Of a DNA stretch of 64,000 nt, positions 11,583-21,884 are shown in pieces. A program made the position numbers and the translations under genes. The stretch is from Agapanthus africanus (lineage: Eukaryota > Streptophyta > Magnoliopsida > Asparagales > Amaryllidaceae). The stretch spans positions 187,203,739 to 187,267,738 of the forward strand of contig JASDDO010000026.1 in assembly GCA_030015575.1 (NCBI GenBank), in the 5' to 3' direction. Position 1 is the stretch's first letter. The number at the start of each line of letters is the position of its first letter. Under the pieces are notes generated by a model. That model had not been told where the DNA came from. It saw only the letters and a list, made by a program, of their open reading frames with translations, and ran no database searches.

Positions 11583-12669
11583 TAGTGCGCTAATAGTTCG
11601 TATTTTGAAATTTGAGTTGAGCAATTTATTCCATTATAATTTTTCGATCAAAAATTCGTGCAAACACTAATACGTGTGTTGTGATTTGATTGCGAGAAAA
11701 TCTGGAATCATTGGAGCTGGAGAAAATTTTTTCTGAAAATTCCAGTGGACTCAGCAGCTGAACAGAAGCTCTCTGTAAAAAGCTTGTGCAGTGATCTCAC
11801 CACTTAAGCGCGTTTCCGCGGCAAGAACCTCTCATACGCGGCGGATCCGCGCCTCTGTAGAATCTTCTCTACACCAATTTTGCTCTGTAAGTCTCTATCT
11901 TTCTTATCTTCTCCTCTGTCTGCTCCAATTAACACTTTGCTGCAGGTTTCTTTGCAAATAAATCGCTGCGCCGCAAAAGAAAAATAAAATTTGTGCGTGT
12001 TTTTGATTTTTGGTTGTTTGCATATTAATACGGAAATTAAGGGGCACGACCAAATCCAAATTAGGTGGGGATTTCATTACCCTTCCTAGGCCCCGAAAAT
12101 CGCAAAACTTGCATCCGCATTGACCCACATTAACTAAAAAATATCTAGAGAGGACTCTAAGGACCGTCGCGCTCAATTAGGACAAGAGAAGGCCGTGGGT
12201 AATTCATTGCTTATCCGAGTTTTCTTGTGGTGCCTAAGGCGAGTGTGTCTAAGGCTAGTGGTTTTTAATTAGGCCCACTACTTACGTAGTGGAGTACCTT
12301 CCCACTTACCTGGCACTTATCCGGCCACAGGGAGACAAAGAGGCAGTGGAGGATTTATCCTGCGACTTGTCTTTTGGCAGTTAGGAGCGGTCTAGAGTTT
12401 GACCTAGGTGACCACTAGATTCTAGGGTTTGTGTGTTGCATTTGTTTTGTTGCATCATATTTTTCAAAAAAAAAATCCGTATCTTTTCAAAACAAACACC
12501 GCATACATCATTTCCTCTAATTATACCAACGCTGCCACTTGTGCTACAACCATTTAGCACAATGTTAGGCTGGACATGAGATTCCATTTCCCGTCTTGTC
12601 CGCGTTTCTTTTATCGACCCCAGAGTCGGTAATTCTTCATCTTCTCCCCTACCACCCACCACACCCGCG
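11583..12669 (+). other. Athila 5' leader
   Basis: About 1.1 kb of untranslated sequence between primer site and Gag start. It contains the GC palindrome block near 11815-11851 and no long open frame on the sense strand. Confidence 0.7.
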
Positions 12670-15009
12670 ATGGACCCAAATCCATCAAACTTTAACACTA
12701 CTCTGCCACCGCCCGCAGGTGTGCAGAATCTTCCACGCATTTCTCTCCAAGAGAGATGCTATCCTACACGTGTTACCCTTCCCACCTGTCTTTCTATACC
12801 ACCTGCCATCGGGGAAAATTTTGAAATCAACCCCCAATTCATCAAACTTTTACCCAAATTTCATGGTCTTGATTCTGAAAACGCATACATGTTTATTTCC
12901 AAATTTGAAAATGTATGTGCTTTGATGGGGAATTCACAACTGTCTTTGGATGCTCTGCGTTTACGTCTTCTCCCATTCACTTTGTGCGATTTAGCCGAGA
13001 AGTGGCTTTACATCACACCCGCACATTCTATTTCAACATGGGACGAATTCGTTGCAGCATTCCTTAAGAAATTTTATTCCAATCACAAGACCGCCCGTGT
13101 TCGGAGCGAAATCTCTAAATTTACCCAACTTCCCAATGAACCATTTTGGAAATGCTTTGAACGGTTCAAGGATCTTCTTATCCAATGCCCTCATCACGGA
13201 ATCCCCAGATGGGATTTGTGTCGAATTATCTATGAGGGTATTGATCTCACTACTAGACAGATGCTTGAAACCATGTGTCATTGCCAATTCCTATCTAAAG
13301 ATGATGGTGAAGCTTGGAAATACTTAGAAGATTTAGCTCGAAACACATCACAATGGGAAAGTGTTAGACCACCACCATCTAGGGAAGATGTCAATCAGCT
13401 CGATGTTTCCGTCACCTTGAAAGCCGAAATGGCCGCAATACAAAGGAAACTCGACGCTATAGAAAACAAAATCTCTTCAGCCTCCCTAAACCAATCCACA
13501 CTTCCCAAAACCGTGTGTGGCTGCTGTTCAAACCCTTCACATTTGACGGAAGAATGTCCTTTGAATGTACCGTTTCAAGGTCACACTAATGTTTCACTTC
13601 AGCAAAGACCTGGAAACCATCCCTCTTCTTCCTCATATAATCAAGATTGGAGGAATCACCCGAACTTTGCTTGGAACCAATCACAATCTCAAAATACGGT
13701 TCCAATCCTAAACAATTTTCAAAGGGTCCCTCCACCACAACAGCAGCCACCACTTCAATTGAGTCAGCACCCCTTCCAACCGCAAAATTTTCAAAATCCT
13801 GCCAACACTTTTGCACTACATGAAAACTCTTTGCAATTGGCCGGTACTGATAATATCTCTGCACTGGTGCAAACCTTGGTTACTTTCATGAAACAATCCA
13901 TCCAAGAGTCGGCAAGTTTTCAATCTTCCATTGATAATATGATAAAGATCATTCTCACTCAAAATGAGAATATCAAATCAATGGAAGCACAAATTGAACA
14001 AATAACAGCCGAAATAAGTGCTAGAGAAGAAGGGAATCTTCCATCTCTACCCGTACCTGATCCTAGACCTTCACATTGCACTAATGTGGACGCTTTTACA
14101 ACGTTGAGATCTGGAAGAGTGCTAGACAATCATTTGCGTGAACAAATTGATAATGATGAATTGATCATTAACACCCCGGCTTCAACTTCCACTTCCACTC
14201 ACACTTCTATTTCTTACCCTATTTCGTCTAACCTACCTTCTTCTTCCGAGCCTATTCTCCGTATTCCCAAAGGCTCGAACCCTCCACCCACATCATCTTT
14301 TCCACCCCCACAAACTTCTCCACAAATGTTGGACCCAACACTTATTGATAGAGCTCCATTTCCAAATAGGTTGAGGCCCAAGAAACATGATGTCCAAATG
14401 GAGAAGATTGTGGACATGTTTAAGGAAGTTAACATCAACATCCCTCTCCTAGATGCTATTCAACAAGTTCCGTCCTATGCAAAAACTCTTAAGAACTTGT
14501 GCACTAGGAAGAGGAAGACTCAAGTGCCTAAAAAAATCTTCATGTCGAGTACTGTAGACACGGCTTTTCCTCAACAATTACCACGGAAACGTAAGGACCC
14601 TGGCTGTCCTACTATTTCCATTTTTATTGGGGAGAAACACATCAACCGTGCGTTACTTGACCTTGGCGCTAGTGTTAACTTACTTCCTTACTCGGTATAT
14701 GAGCAACTAGGTATCGGAGTGTTAAAGTCTTCTAGCATAACTCTCCAGATGGCTGACCGATCAATCACTAAACCTAGGGGTAAACTGGAGGATGTGTTAA
14801 TAAAAATCGGGGAATTTGTATTTCCTGTGGATTTTATTGTACTTGATACACAGCCTGTAGCGAACCCACGGAATCAAATTCCGGTGATTTTAGGTCGCCC
14901 CTTTTTGGCCACTTCCAATGCAATAATCAACTGTCGTAATGGTTCTATGACCCTATCTTTCGGGAATAGGTCAATAGAACTGAACATTTACAAGTTGGGA
15001 AGTGTACCC
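12670..15009 (+). CDS. Athila-type Gag-protease ORF, second unit
   Basis: It starts MDPNPSNFN and runs through a full retrotransposon Gag domain (AEKWLYITPAHSISTWDEF, then FERFKDLLIQCPHHGIPRW), zinc knuckle CGCCSNPSHLTEEC, linker, and protease with LLDLGASVNLLP and VILGRPFLAT. The frame is long and looks whole up to 15009, where it passes into unrelated sequence after GSVP; the last 75 or so residues of the open frame belong to that other sequence. The start is supported by the LTR, primer site and leader upstream. No pol follows. The shared part is almost identical to the first unit. Confidence 0.85.
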
Positions 15010-15371
15010 ATCCTCGGTCAGAGATTGGTCATACAAAGCGACATCATCAAGGGAGATGATCTCTTCGATCAAATACACGTGCTCAGCAATCTTAAAGAAA
15101 GCGATGCTAGAGGAACTGCTATCAAGAGATTTTTTCCATCAATGCCCTCTCTATTTATAACCCCAGGCAAATCTTCGAGGACCAGGATTCTCGCGCATGC
15201 CGGCGCGAACCTTGGGAATCGCGGCAGCTAATCCAATGCCCCGCAGGACGCGGCTTCACGTAACCTTCCGCCTTCCTACCGTATGTCCCTGACACGCGTC
15301 ATCCGTGACTATTGCCCTTCCCGATGTTCACGCATCTGGAGGATTGACAAATTCTTGCGCAACCGGGCCCG
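15010..15371. other. Unassigned GC-rich segment at the Athila-E junction
   Basis: The sequence departs abruptly from Athila at about 15009, with no TG/CA end or target duplication that I can see. On the minus strand there is a TATA-like TTATAAATAG (about 15150-15159). I recognise no protein. It may be the internal edge of E or the end of another element. Confidence 0.35.
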
Positions 15372-17150
15372 CCCTTGCTCGGCTATCCCTGGCTGGTAGC
15401 TCCCCTACCCCATAATGCCAGGGATCAAAGCCCTCACCAAGAGGTAGCCGAGTGGCTACCCTGCTCGGCTATCCCTGGCCGGTAGCTCCCCTACCCCACA
15501 ACGCCAGGGATCAAAGCCCTCACCAAGAGGCAGCCGAGCGGCTACCCTGCTCGGCTATCCCTGGCCGGTAGCTCCTCTACCCCACAATGCCAGGGATCAA
15601 ACCCCTCATCAAGAGGCAGCCGAGTGGCTACCCTGCTCGGCTATCCCTGGCTGGTATCTCCCCTAACCCATAATGTCAGGGATCAAAGCCCTCACCAAGA
15701 GGCAGCCGAGCAGCTACCCTGCTCGGCTATCCCTGGCTGGTAGCTTCCCTACCCCAAAAATGCTTGGGATCAAAGCCCTCGCCAAGAATCAACCGAGCAG
15801 CTTCACTGCTCGGTCCATCCTTAGCAAGCCTCCCATGGCCCCTCCAGCGCTAAGGATCTAAGCCCTCACTAAGAGGCAGCCGAGCGGCTACCATGCTCGG
15901 CTATCCCTGGCTGGTAGCTCCCCTACCCAACAATGCCAGGGATCAAAGCCCTCACCAAGAGGCAGCCGAGCGGCTACCTTACTCGGCTATCCCTGGCTGG
16001 TAGATCACCTACCCTACTACGCCAGGGATCAAAGCCCTCACCAAGAGGCCGTCGAGCGGCTACCATGCTTGGCTATCCCTGGCTGGTAGATCCCCTACCC
16101 TACAACGCCAGGGATCAAAGCTCTCACCAAGAAGCATCCCAGCAGCTACCCTGCTCGGCTATCCCTGGCCGGTAGCTTCCTTACCCCAACAACGCCATGG
16201 ATCAAAGCCCTCGCCAAGAGGCAACCGAGCAGCTTCACTGCTCGGTCCATCCTTAGCAGGCCTCCCATGGCCCCTCCAGCTCTAAAGATCTAAGCCCTCA
16301 CTAAGAGGCAGCCAAGCGGCTACCCTGCTCGGCTATCCCTGGCTGGTAGCTCCCTTACCCCATAATGCCAGAGATCAAAGCCCTTACCAAGAGGTAGCCG
16401 AGTGGCTACCCTGCTCGGCTATCCCTGGATGGTAGATCACTTACCCCACAACGCCAGAGATCAAAGCCCTCACCAAGAGGCAGCCGAGCGGCTACTCTGC
16501 TCAGCTATCCCTGGCCGGTAGATCCCCTACCCTACAACGCCAGGGATCAAAGCCCTCGCCAAGAGGTACCGGGAAGCAACCCTGCTCGACCATCCTTAAG
16601 GATCAAAAGCCCTTGCCAAGAGGCATGGGGCAGTAACCCTGCTCAGCCCATCCTTAGTAGACCACTTACGGCCTCTTCCGCGCTAAGGATCAAAAGCCCT
16701 CGCAAGAGGCAACCGGGCCCGCCCTTGGTCGGTTATCCCTGGCTGGTAGCTCCCTACCCCAACACATCAGGGATCAAAGCCCTCACCAAGAGGCAATTGA
16801 CCAGCTTCACTGCTCAGTCCATCCTTAGCAGGCCTCCTACGCCCCCTCCCCCCCGCGTGCGCTAAGGATAGAAGCCCTCACCAAGAGACAGCCGAGCGAC
16901 TACCCTGCTCGGCTATCCCCGGCGAGTAATTCACTACCACACAACGCCAGGGATCTAAGCCCTCGCCAATAGGCAAATGAGCAGGTTCACTGCTCGGCCC
17001 ATCCCTGGCGGGCCTTGTACGGCCCTTATAAAGCTAAGGACCGAAACACTCGCCAAGAGGCACCGGGCATCTTCACTGCTCGGTCCATCCTTAGCAGGCC
17101 TCTCCGAGCCTTCCACGCTAAGGAACATGACCTCACCAAGAGGCATCCGG
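15372..17150 (+). repeat. Hairpin minisatellite, about 21 units of about 86 bp
   Basis: Units start with GCTCGG-like sequence at 15377, 15463, 15549, 15635, 15721, 15807, 15895, 15981, 16067, 16153, 16240, 16327, 16413, 16499, 16583, 16641, 16727, 16812, 16907, 16992 and 17079. Each unit has outer arms GCTCGG and CCGAGC and inner arms. Type 1 inner arms are ATCCCTGGC and GCCAGGGAT; type 2 arms are ATCCTTAGC and GCTAAGGAT, so both sides change together. The unit at 16583 has a collapsed loop. The period is not a multiple of three and the open frames here are incidental. Arrays of this kind are known from the 3' untranslated region of Tat retrotransposons. Confidence 0.88.
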
Positions 17151-17293
17151 TCTATCTACGTCTGCGCGATCTCCACCTCGACTTCGGGGCCATGGAGATA
17201 CCGTCTTCCAGCCGGTCTTTGCACACTTGGCAAATGAACAGATTCAACTCGACACGTAATCGCTAGATGAAGAACCAATACAACACGAAGGCA

Positions 17294-17298
17294 GTACT
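17294..17298. repeat. Target site duplication of A (left)
   Basis: GTACT directly before the LTR start; the identical copy follows the element at 27533-27537. Confidence 0.92.
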
Positions 17299-17877
17299 TG
17301 TTGGAGATAGTGCCCTCAGAGTCAATTATTAGGTCACAGGTACGTGATTGTAATGATTGAGGGAGGACCTATCCCGGTAGGACAGTCTTACTCGAGATGA
17401 TAGTATGCTATCTGGTTTACCTTTATCATCGTGTACTGTTTTAAGTGACCTGACACGTCGCTATTACACGTTGATAGAGCCCCTAGGATTCTTGCTTGAC
17501 CACCAGCAGTATGAGGGCGATCATATAAGTGGGAGCTGGGGGTCTATAAGCATATCCTTAAAAGGTCCCTAGTCGTGGGAGTTTCGAGACCGGGCATCGA
17601 TACTCTATTGGTAGACTAGTGTATACAGTCGAGACCCCGACGAGGGGCGGTGGCCGGTCTCACAAGCCACTGGTGTCAGTTGGATCACCTAAGATGTATA
17701 CAGGTGCTCATTGGGTTATGAGTACACCGGACAGGACTCGCCGGGAACATGCTAGTTGGTCATATACCAGACGTCAGATGGCAGTTCCCTGGTGACATGT
17801 GTGCAGGTTAGTTCATCGACCTGGGGATCGTCATTTGTCTCGTGTGAGTTCCCACTGTACTTTGATTACTACCCTAC

Positions 17878-17897
17878 CACGGCTCAAAGGAGTCGTG
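17878..17897 (+). other. Conserved LTR hairpin
   Basis: Arms CACGGCTC and GAGTCGTG with loop AAAG. In G (57340-57359) the stem is the same while the sense-strand loop is TACT; in C (5327-5346) the stem is kept. H has a weaker version. The copy in the other LTR of A is at 25859-25878. Confidence 0.6.
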
Positions 17898-18386
17898 CAA
17901 ACAGGTTTTAGTTGGGTACAGTCCCGAGCCACATGGAGGCAGTGAGCGTATCTTCAGGGGTTCGTCTCTCCCGGTATTGGGGGTGAGGTCGTGCTGTGTC
18001 TAGGAGAGCCATTACACAAAGTCCTTGGCCAAGGCAAGGAGATTTACTGGTAGGCATTCCAGTAGTATCTCAGGGTGTTCTGGGCTACACTCCGACACGA
18101 CTTGTACCGCTTTTGGGGGTCTGACTTTTACCAACCCCCTAGGCCCGCCATGCGATACTCATAGACGAACGGACCGGACTGCACGGATATTGTCACTGAC
18201 AGGCTCAGTAGGGTGTCAGGCTGAGTTCGCTCACAGACGTCCCTTTTGGTCAATACCTGGTAGCCCGTTATGTATTGGCTTATACCTCTAACGTGCTAGT
18301 GGTTAAATCCACAACCAAGGTGTTGATGAGTCCTTAGAGTCCCCCACATTCAGTTACTCAGCTTTCGGGCGAAAGGTTGTAGAGGT

Positions 18387-18542
18387 CGTATGGAGATATG
18401 GCAAGGTCCGATCAGATACGTGCGGTATTGCACGGATCAGGATCGGACAGTTTGTACTATAGGCCGTATGGTTATATGGCAGGGTTCGATCAGATACGTG
18501 CGGTATTGCACGGATCAGGATCGAACAGATATTACTAGCCGG
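18387..18542 (+). repeat. 78-bp tandem duplication with paired hairpins in LTR of A
   Basis: Two head-to-tail copies (18387-18464, 18465-18542). Each holds nested inverted repeats: inner CGTGC and GCACG, outer TCCGATC and GATCGGA in copy one, TTCGATC and GATCGAA in copy two. The outer arms differ by a matched change on both sides. The second LTR carries the same pair at 26367-26522. Confidence 0.75.
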
Positions 18543-19553
18543 TTTTGGTATAAGTCGGATCCTAGTATAGTACAGTGTAGATTTTGTCTCATTGCATTTG
18601 TATTTCGGTCGAAATACAGATGCGGGTGTGTATGCACAGTATCGGGGTTTTCCTGTAATTTATTACGGGACCAGTTTTTTTGGAGTTGCCAGTTTGCTTT
18701 TCGTTTCGGCCAATTTCCTTTGTATCGTTCATTGGCCGAAGTTTGGTGGAGGAGGGTTTATTTGCATTGTTGCAAATTAGTATTTGTGGAGGGGGTCTTT
18801 GCTTTTTGTAGCATCATGATAGTCTTCATGATGGTGCACCATCCATTGACTTGCTTGACTTCATACTTCATGATGGCTTGACTTTGTTAGCATCATGGTT
18901 GTTGATGATGGTTGTGTGGAGTGTTGGCATTGCTTTGTGATCATGGTTGATTATGATAACCATTCCTCTCTCTTTTTCTTGCATGATTGATATGGTCACC
19001 CCCCCTTGACTTTTTCCTCTCTCCTTTTTTCCTACATGGGCCGGCCACTTTAGGGGGGGTTGATTGATTCATTTTTGTGTGGCATTTTTGGTTCATATTG
19101 TGCTAAGAAAAGAGCTCTTTAGTTGATCTCCAAAAATCCTTTCAATCCCTCCACCAATGGCAACCTCCACTACCCCAAAAAGAGACACAAGTTCTACTAC
19201 ACATTCTACAACGAATCTTGGGCACGTCGAGCAGCCGGCTTCGTGCCCGAGTTGCCTCGGCATTGAGGTGGGAGCCCGTAAACAAAGTAGGCGATGTGGT
19301 GCACTTCCGGCGACGAGGAGGAGACGGGATTTTTCCGCAGGAGATCGGGACCATGACGAGAAGACCGGAGGACTTGGATCGTCGGTATATCTCTATTCCC
19401 TTTCTTGTTAGTAGCTTAGACTTGTTAATGGTTACGATCCGGATGTTTAGTGCGCGGTGGTGCCGGTTTGCTAAGTCCGCAAAATTAAAGTTTATCACCG
19501 CTTCCGCATTCCGGCGTCGGATTGACGGCCGGGGCGCCGCCGTGCACTTACAG

Positions 19554-19566
19554 TGGTATCAGAGCC
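19554..19566 (+). other. Primer binding site of A (tRNA-Met type)
   Basis: TGGTATCAGAGCC starts one base after the LTR end, the standard plant initiator-Met primer site. Confidence 0.92.
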
Positions 19567-19728
19567 TCGCCATTAACTTAGTCTAGCTTTGTGTAATGTG
19601 TTTTTTAGTTCCGATCGATCGAAATGTCCAAAAACCCGTATTTGCCCACATCAGTTTTCTGTTGGAAATTTTTGGTGTCGAAAAATTTTTCAGGTTGTAA
19701 AATATTGATGTACTGGAAAATCTAAGAG

Positions 19729-19847
19729 CTCTGTAAAAATTCGACGAAGTAACTCCACAGTGGGAGCGCGGAACCGCCGCGAAAACCACCTTCCCGCCGC
19801 CCTTCCGCCGCGAACTGTGGAGATCACTTCACCAATTTTTTACAGAG
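19729..19847 (+). other. Long leader hairpin of element A near the primer site
   Basis: Arms nest in order: CTCTGTAAAAATT with AATTTTTTACAGAG, GAAGT with ACTTC, and CTCCACAGT with ACTGTGGAG (9 perfect pairs), closing on a GC-rich apex. It begins 163 nt after the primer site. B and C have structures at the same place built from other sequences. Confidence 0.78.
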
Positions 19848-20762
19848 GCCTTCTGGGTTTAAAATATGGGTTTTGGAATATTAAAATTGGGCTCATGTTT
19901 TCTGTGAGTGCTACAGTTTTGATTGGGGGCCCACTTGTTAATATTCGATCGGTCGGATATTTTAAACACATTTTTCACAGTATTTACATTATATCTGCGA
20001 CCGTGAATGTCACTTGATCGGTAAATCCGGTCTAACTGCTATAGCCCGGTTAGACGGATTTGCGAACGTGACTTTCACGTTGATGTTTTGTTTTTGCTGT
20101 GATGTTGCGGATCGGCCGTGGGGGATAGCCTGGATGCAATGATAGTACAGTTTTGTTGTATTATGTACATTTGATATTGCGGGGCGAGCGTCCGACATGT
20201 GGACTGCCGTCACTGCCTGTTTGTATTATTATTTTGGGGCACGACCTGGTTGCGGTCGATGTACCCGGTGTATGTATATTTTACTTTCTGTACTAGGATT
20301 GCCCCGCGGAGGGGTGCACGGATAGCCGGGTTCTGGAGGGCAACAATCCCGCATCTCATGGCATTGAGACGGAGGGGGCTTCACTCTAGGATTGGCGGGC
20401 TATTCGCCGCACTCGTAGGGGGTACAGGTTGACCCAGGAGGGGTGTCCAAGTTACCGGATTCCGTGAAGTGCTGGGTGGTCCATTCACGTTGCTGAAGGG
20501 GGCTGCCTCGCTTCAGGTTTTGGCGGGTAACTTGCCGCGCCCGTAGGGGTCTAGGGTTTCATTGCACAGGCTATCCACACGACCAGGGGAACGTCGGGTT
20601 TCAGCGGCTCTGTGAAACCCGGGGATCCCAGATATCTGTATTGTTTCTGTGATGCTGTACATTTCTGTGATGTTGCATTTTATTTCACGCCTTGAGCGAA
20701 ATATAATATATTGGTATATATATTAGTAGATGTTGTATATGTTTTGCATCCGCGCTAGTCCA

Positions 20763-20810
20763 GTCCCCGCTCTGTCGTTAGTTAGCTAACCTAACGGGTA
20801 ATGACGGGAC
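20763..20810 (+). other. Conserved leader hairpin of A
   Basis: GTCCC and GGGAC arms enclose CGTTAG and CTAACG. The counterparts in C and G keep the pairing. Confidence 0.6.
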
Positions 20811-20984
20811 CCAGTGGCGAATGCGGATGGCATATACGTACATCAGTATATTTTCGTTCTTTGTGGTGTGATCAATTGATGGGACTGCGTTGATTCGGAT
20901 CAATGCAAGTTAAAAACAAACCTAATCTGATGTTGTTGGAACACTTTTCAAAAAGCTGTTATTGCAAGGACGTTTACTTTTGTT

Positions 20985-21200
20985 TTGCATCGTGGTATTC
21001 ATTGGAATATCCTGCTCCTCAGTCGACGAGGCAAGGGCCGAGATCCCTTTACCGGGAGTGACCCCTTGGACAAAAGTTTGCGTCAGGGCATTAACTTCAC
21101 TATAGCCGATTACTTTTGCTTTGCGCCGTGGTATTCAGTTGGAATATCCTGCATCCCATTCTACGGGGAAAGAGCCGAGATCCCTTCACCGGGAGTGACC
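20985..21200 (+). repeat. Tandem repeat of about 136 bp in the leader of A
   Basis: Two copies of a block containing CGTGGTATTC, GGAATATCCTGC and a GAGATCCCTT-CACCGGGAGTGACC segment (starts about 20991 and 21127). C has a matching pair near 2190 and 2327, and B has one near 35550 and 35690. Confidence 0.65.
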
Positions 21201-21342
21201 TCTTTAGCAACGGTTTTCGTCACTATATTTTTAAAAAGCTATCAGTTCCTTCAACGATATCAAGTTCTTTACGTTAAAGGTTTTCGCCAGAAACCATTCG
21301 TAGCCCTCCGTCGTTTCAGACGGGTAGCACGTAGTATTCATG

Positions 21343-21552
21343 CTATGTTTGTTGGCCTTCGTCAAGGCATAGTGTATGGTAGCTGCTTGTTGCCTTTCTG
21401 CAGCATAGATAGATGCGTTGGTTTGGGACAGTCGTATAGCCTTGTTGGCCTTCGTCAAGGGCTTGTGCGGGTGGGTTCAAATCAACCTGGAGAATGACGG
21501 GTAGAACTTGACATGTGACTTATGATTTGTTGGCCTTCGTCAAGGTCATAAG
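21343..21552 (+). other. Three-hairpin leader cassette of element A
   Basis: Hairpins at 21343-21372, 21438-21463 and 21519-21552 share the core TTGTTGGCCTTCGTCAAGG, whose CCTT and AAGG pair. Their outer stems differ: CTATG/CATAG, AGCC/GGCT and CTTATGA/TCATAAG. The counterparts in B, C and G keep order and layout. Confidence 0.78.
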
Positions 21553-21884
21553 AGCATGGGGCAGAAATCACATCGGGAGTTTCAAAAGAACTGAAACTTG
21601 CCAGATATGCGCATACCTTCTGGAGTGTGATGACGTGAGCGGATTCCGTCACGTTGTCATGCGATGAGAGTTGGATCCCGATTCCCACTGATGAGTTAGT
21701 TTACTCCTCGGGTAACCCCGACTAATTCTTCTTTCAGGTTTGGAGGAGAATTTGAGGTACAGTGGGAGGATTCCAGATTAGATAAATTGTGACCATTCTG
21801 ATCTAGGTTAGAGTGCACGCTGAGTGTTTCTTTTCTCTCTCTCTTTGGCAGCGACCATTGACCCGACACTAAGACTATGACTCA

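Larger units (their letters stand above)
17299..19552 (+). repeat. 5' LTR of element A
   Basis: 2254 bp, from TGTTGGAG to CTTACA. It carries a tandem hairpin pair (18387-18542) and a conserved hairpin (17878-17897). A long open frame at 18390-18881 is repeated in the other LTR simply because LTRs are copies, and it resembles no protein I know. Confidence 0.93.

Noticed and set aside
15010-15231. C-terminal part of the 853-residue frame as Athila protein
   Set aside because: The sequence after 15009 is not Athila; the frame merely stays open across the junction.
15372-17150. CRISPR-like array or repeat-coding ORFs
   Set aside because: Units are contiguous with no unique spacers, the genome is a plant, and the 86-bp period is not a multiple of three, so open frames shift from unit to unit.
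18390-18881. 163-residue open frame, also at 26370-26861
   Set aside because: It lies within the LTR and is repeated only because the LTR is repeated; it spans hairpin duplications and resembles no known protein.
19157-19586. Arg-rich frames repeated at 27137-27725
   Set aside because: They lie at the LTR end; the two versions are LTR copies and there is no domain.
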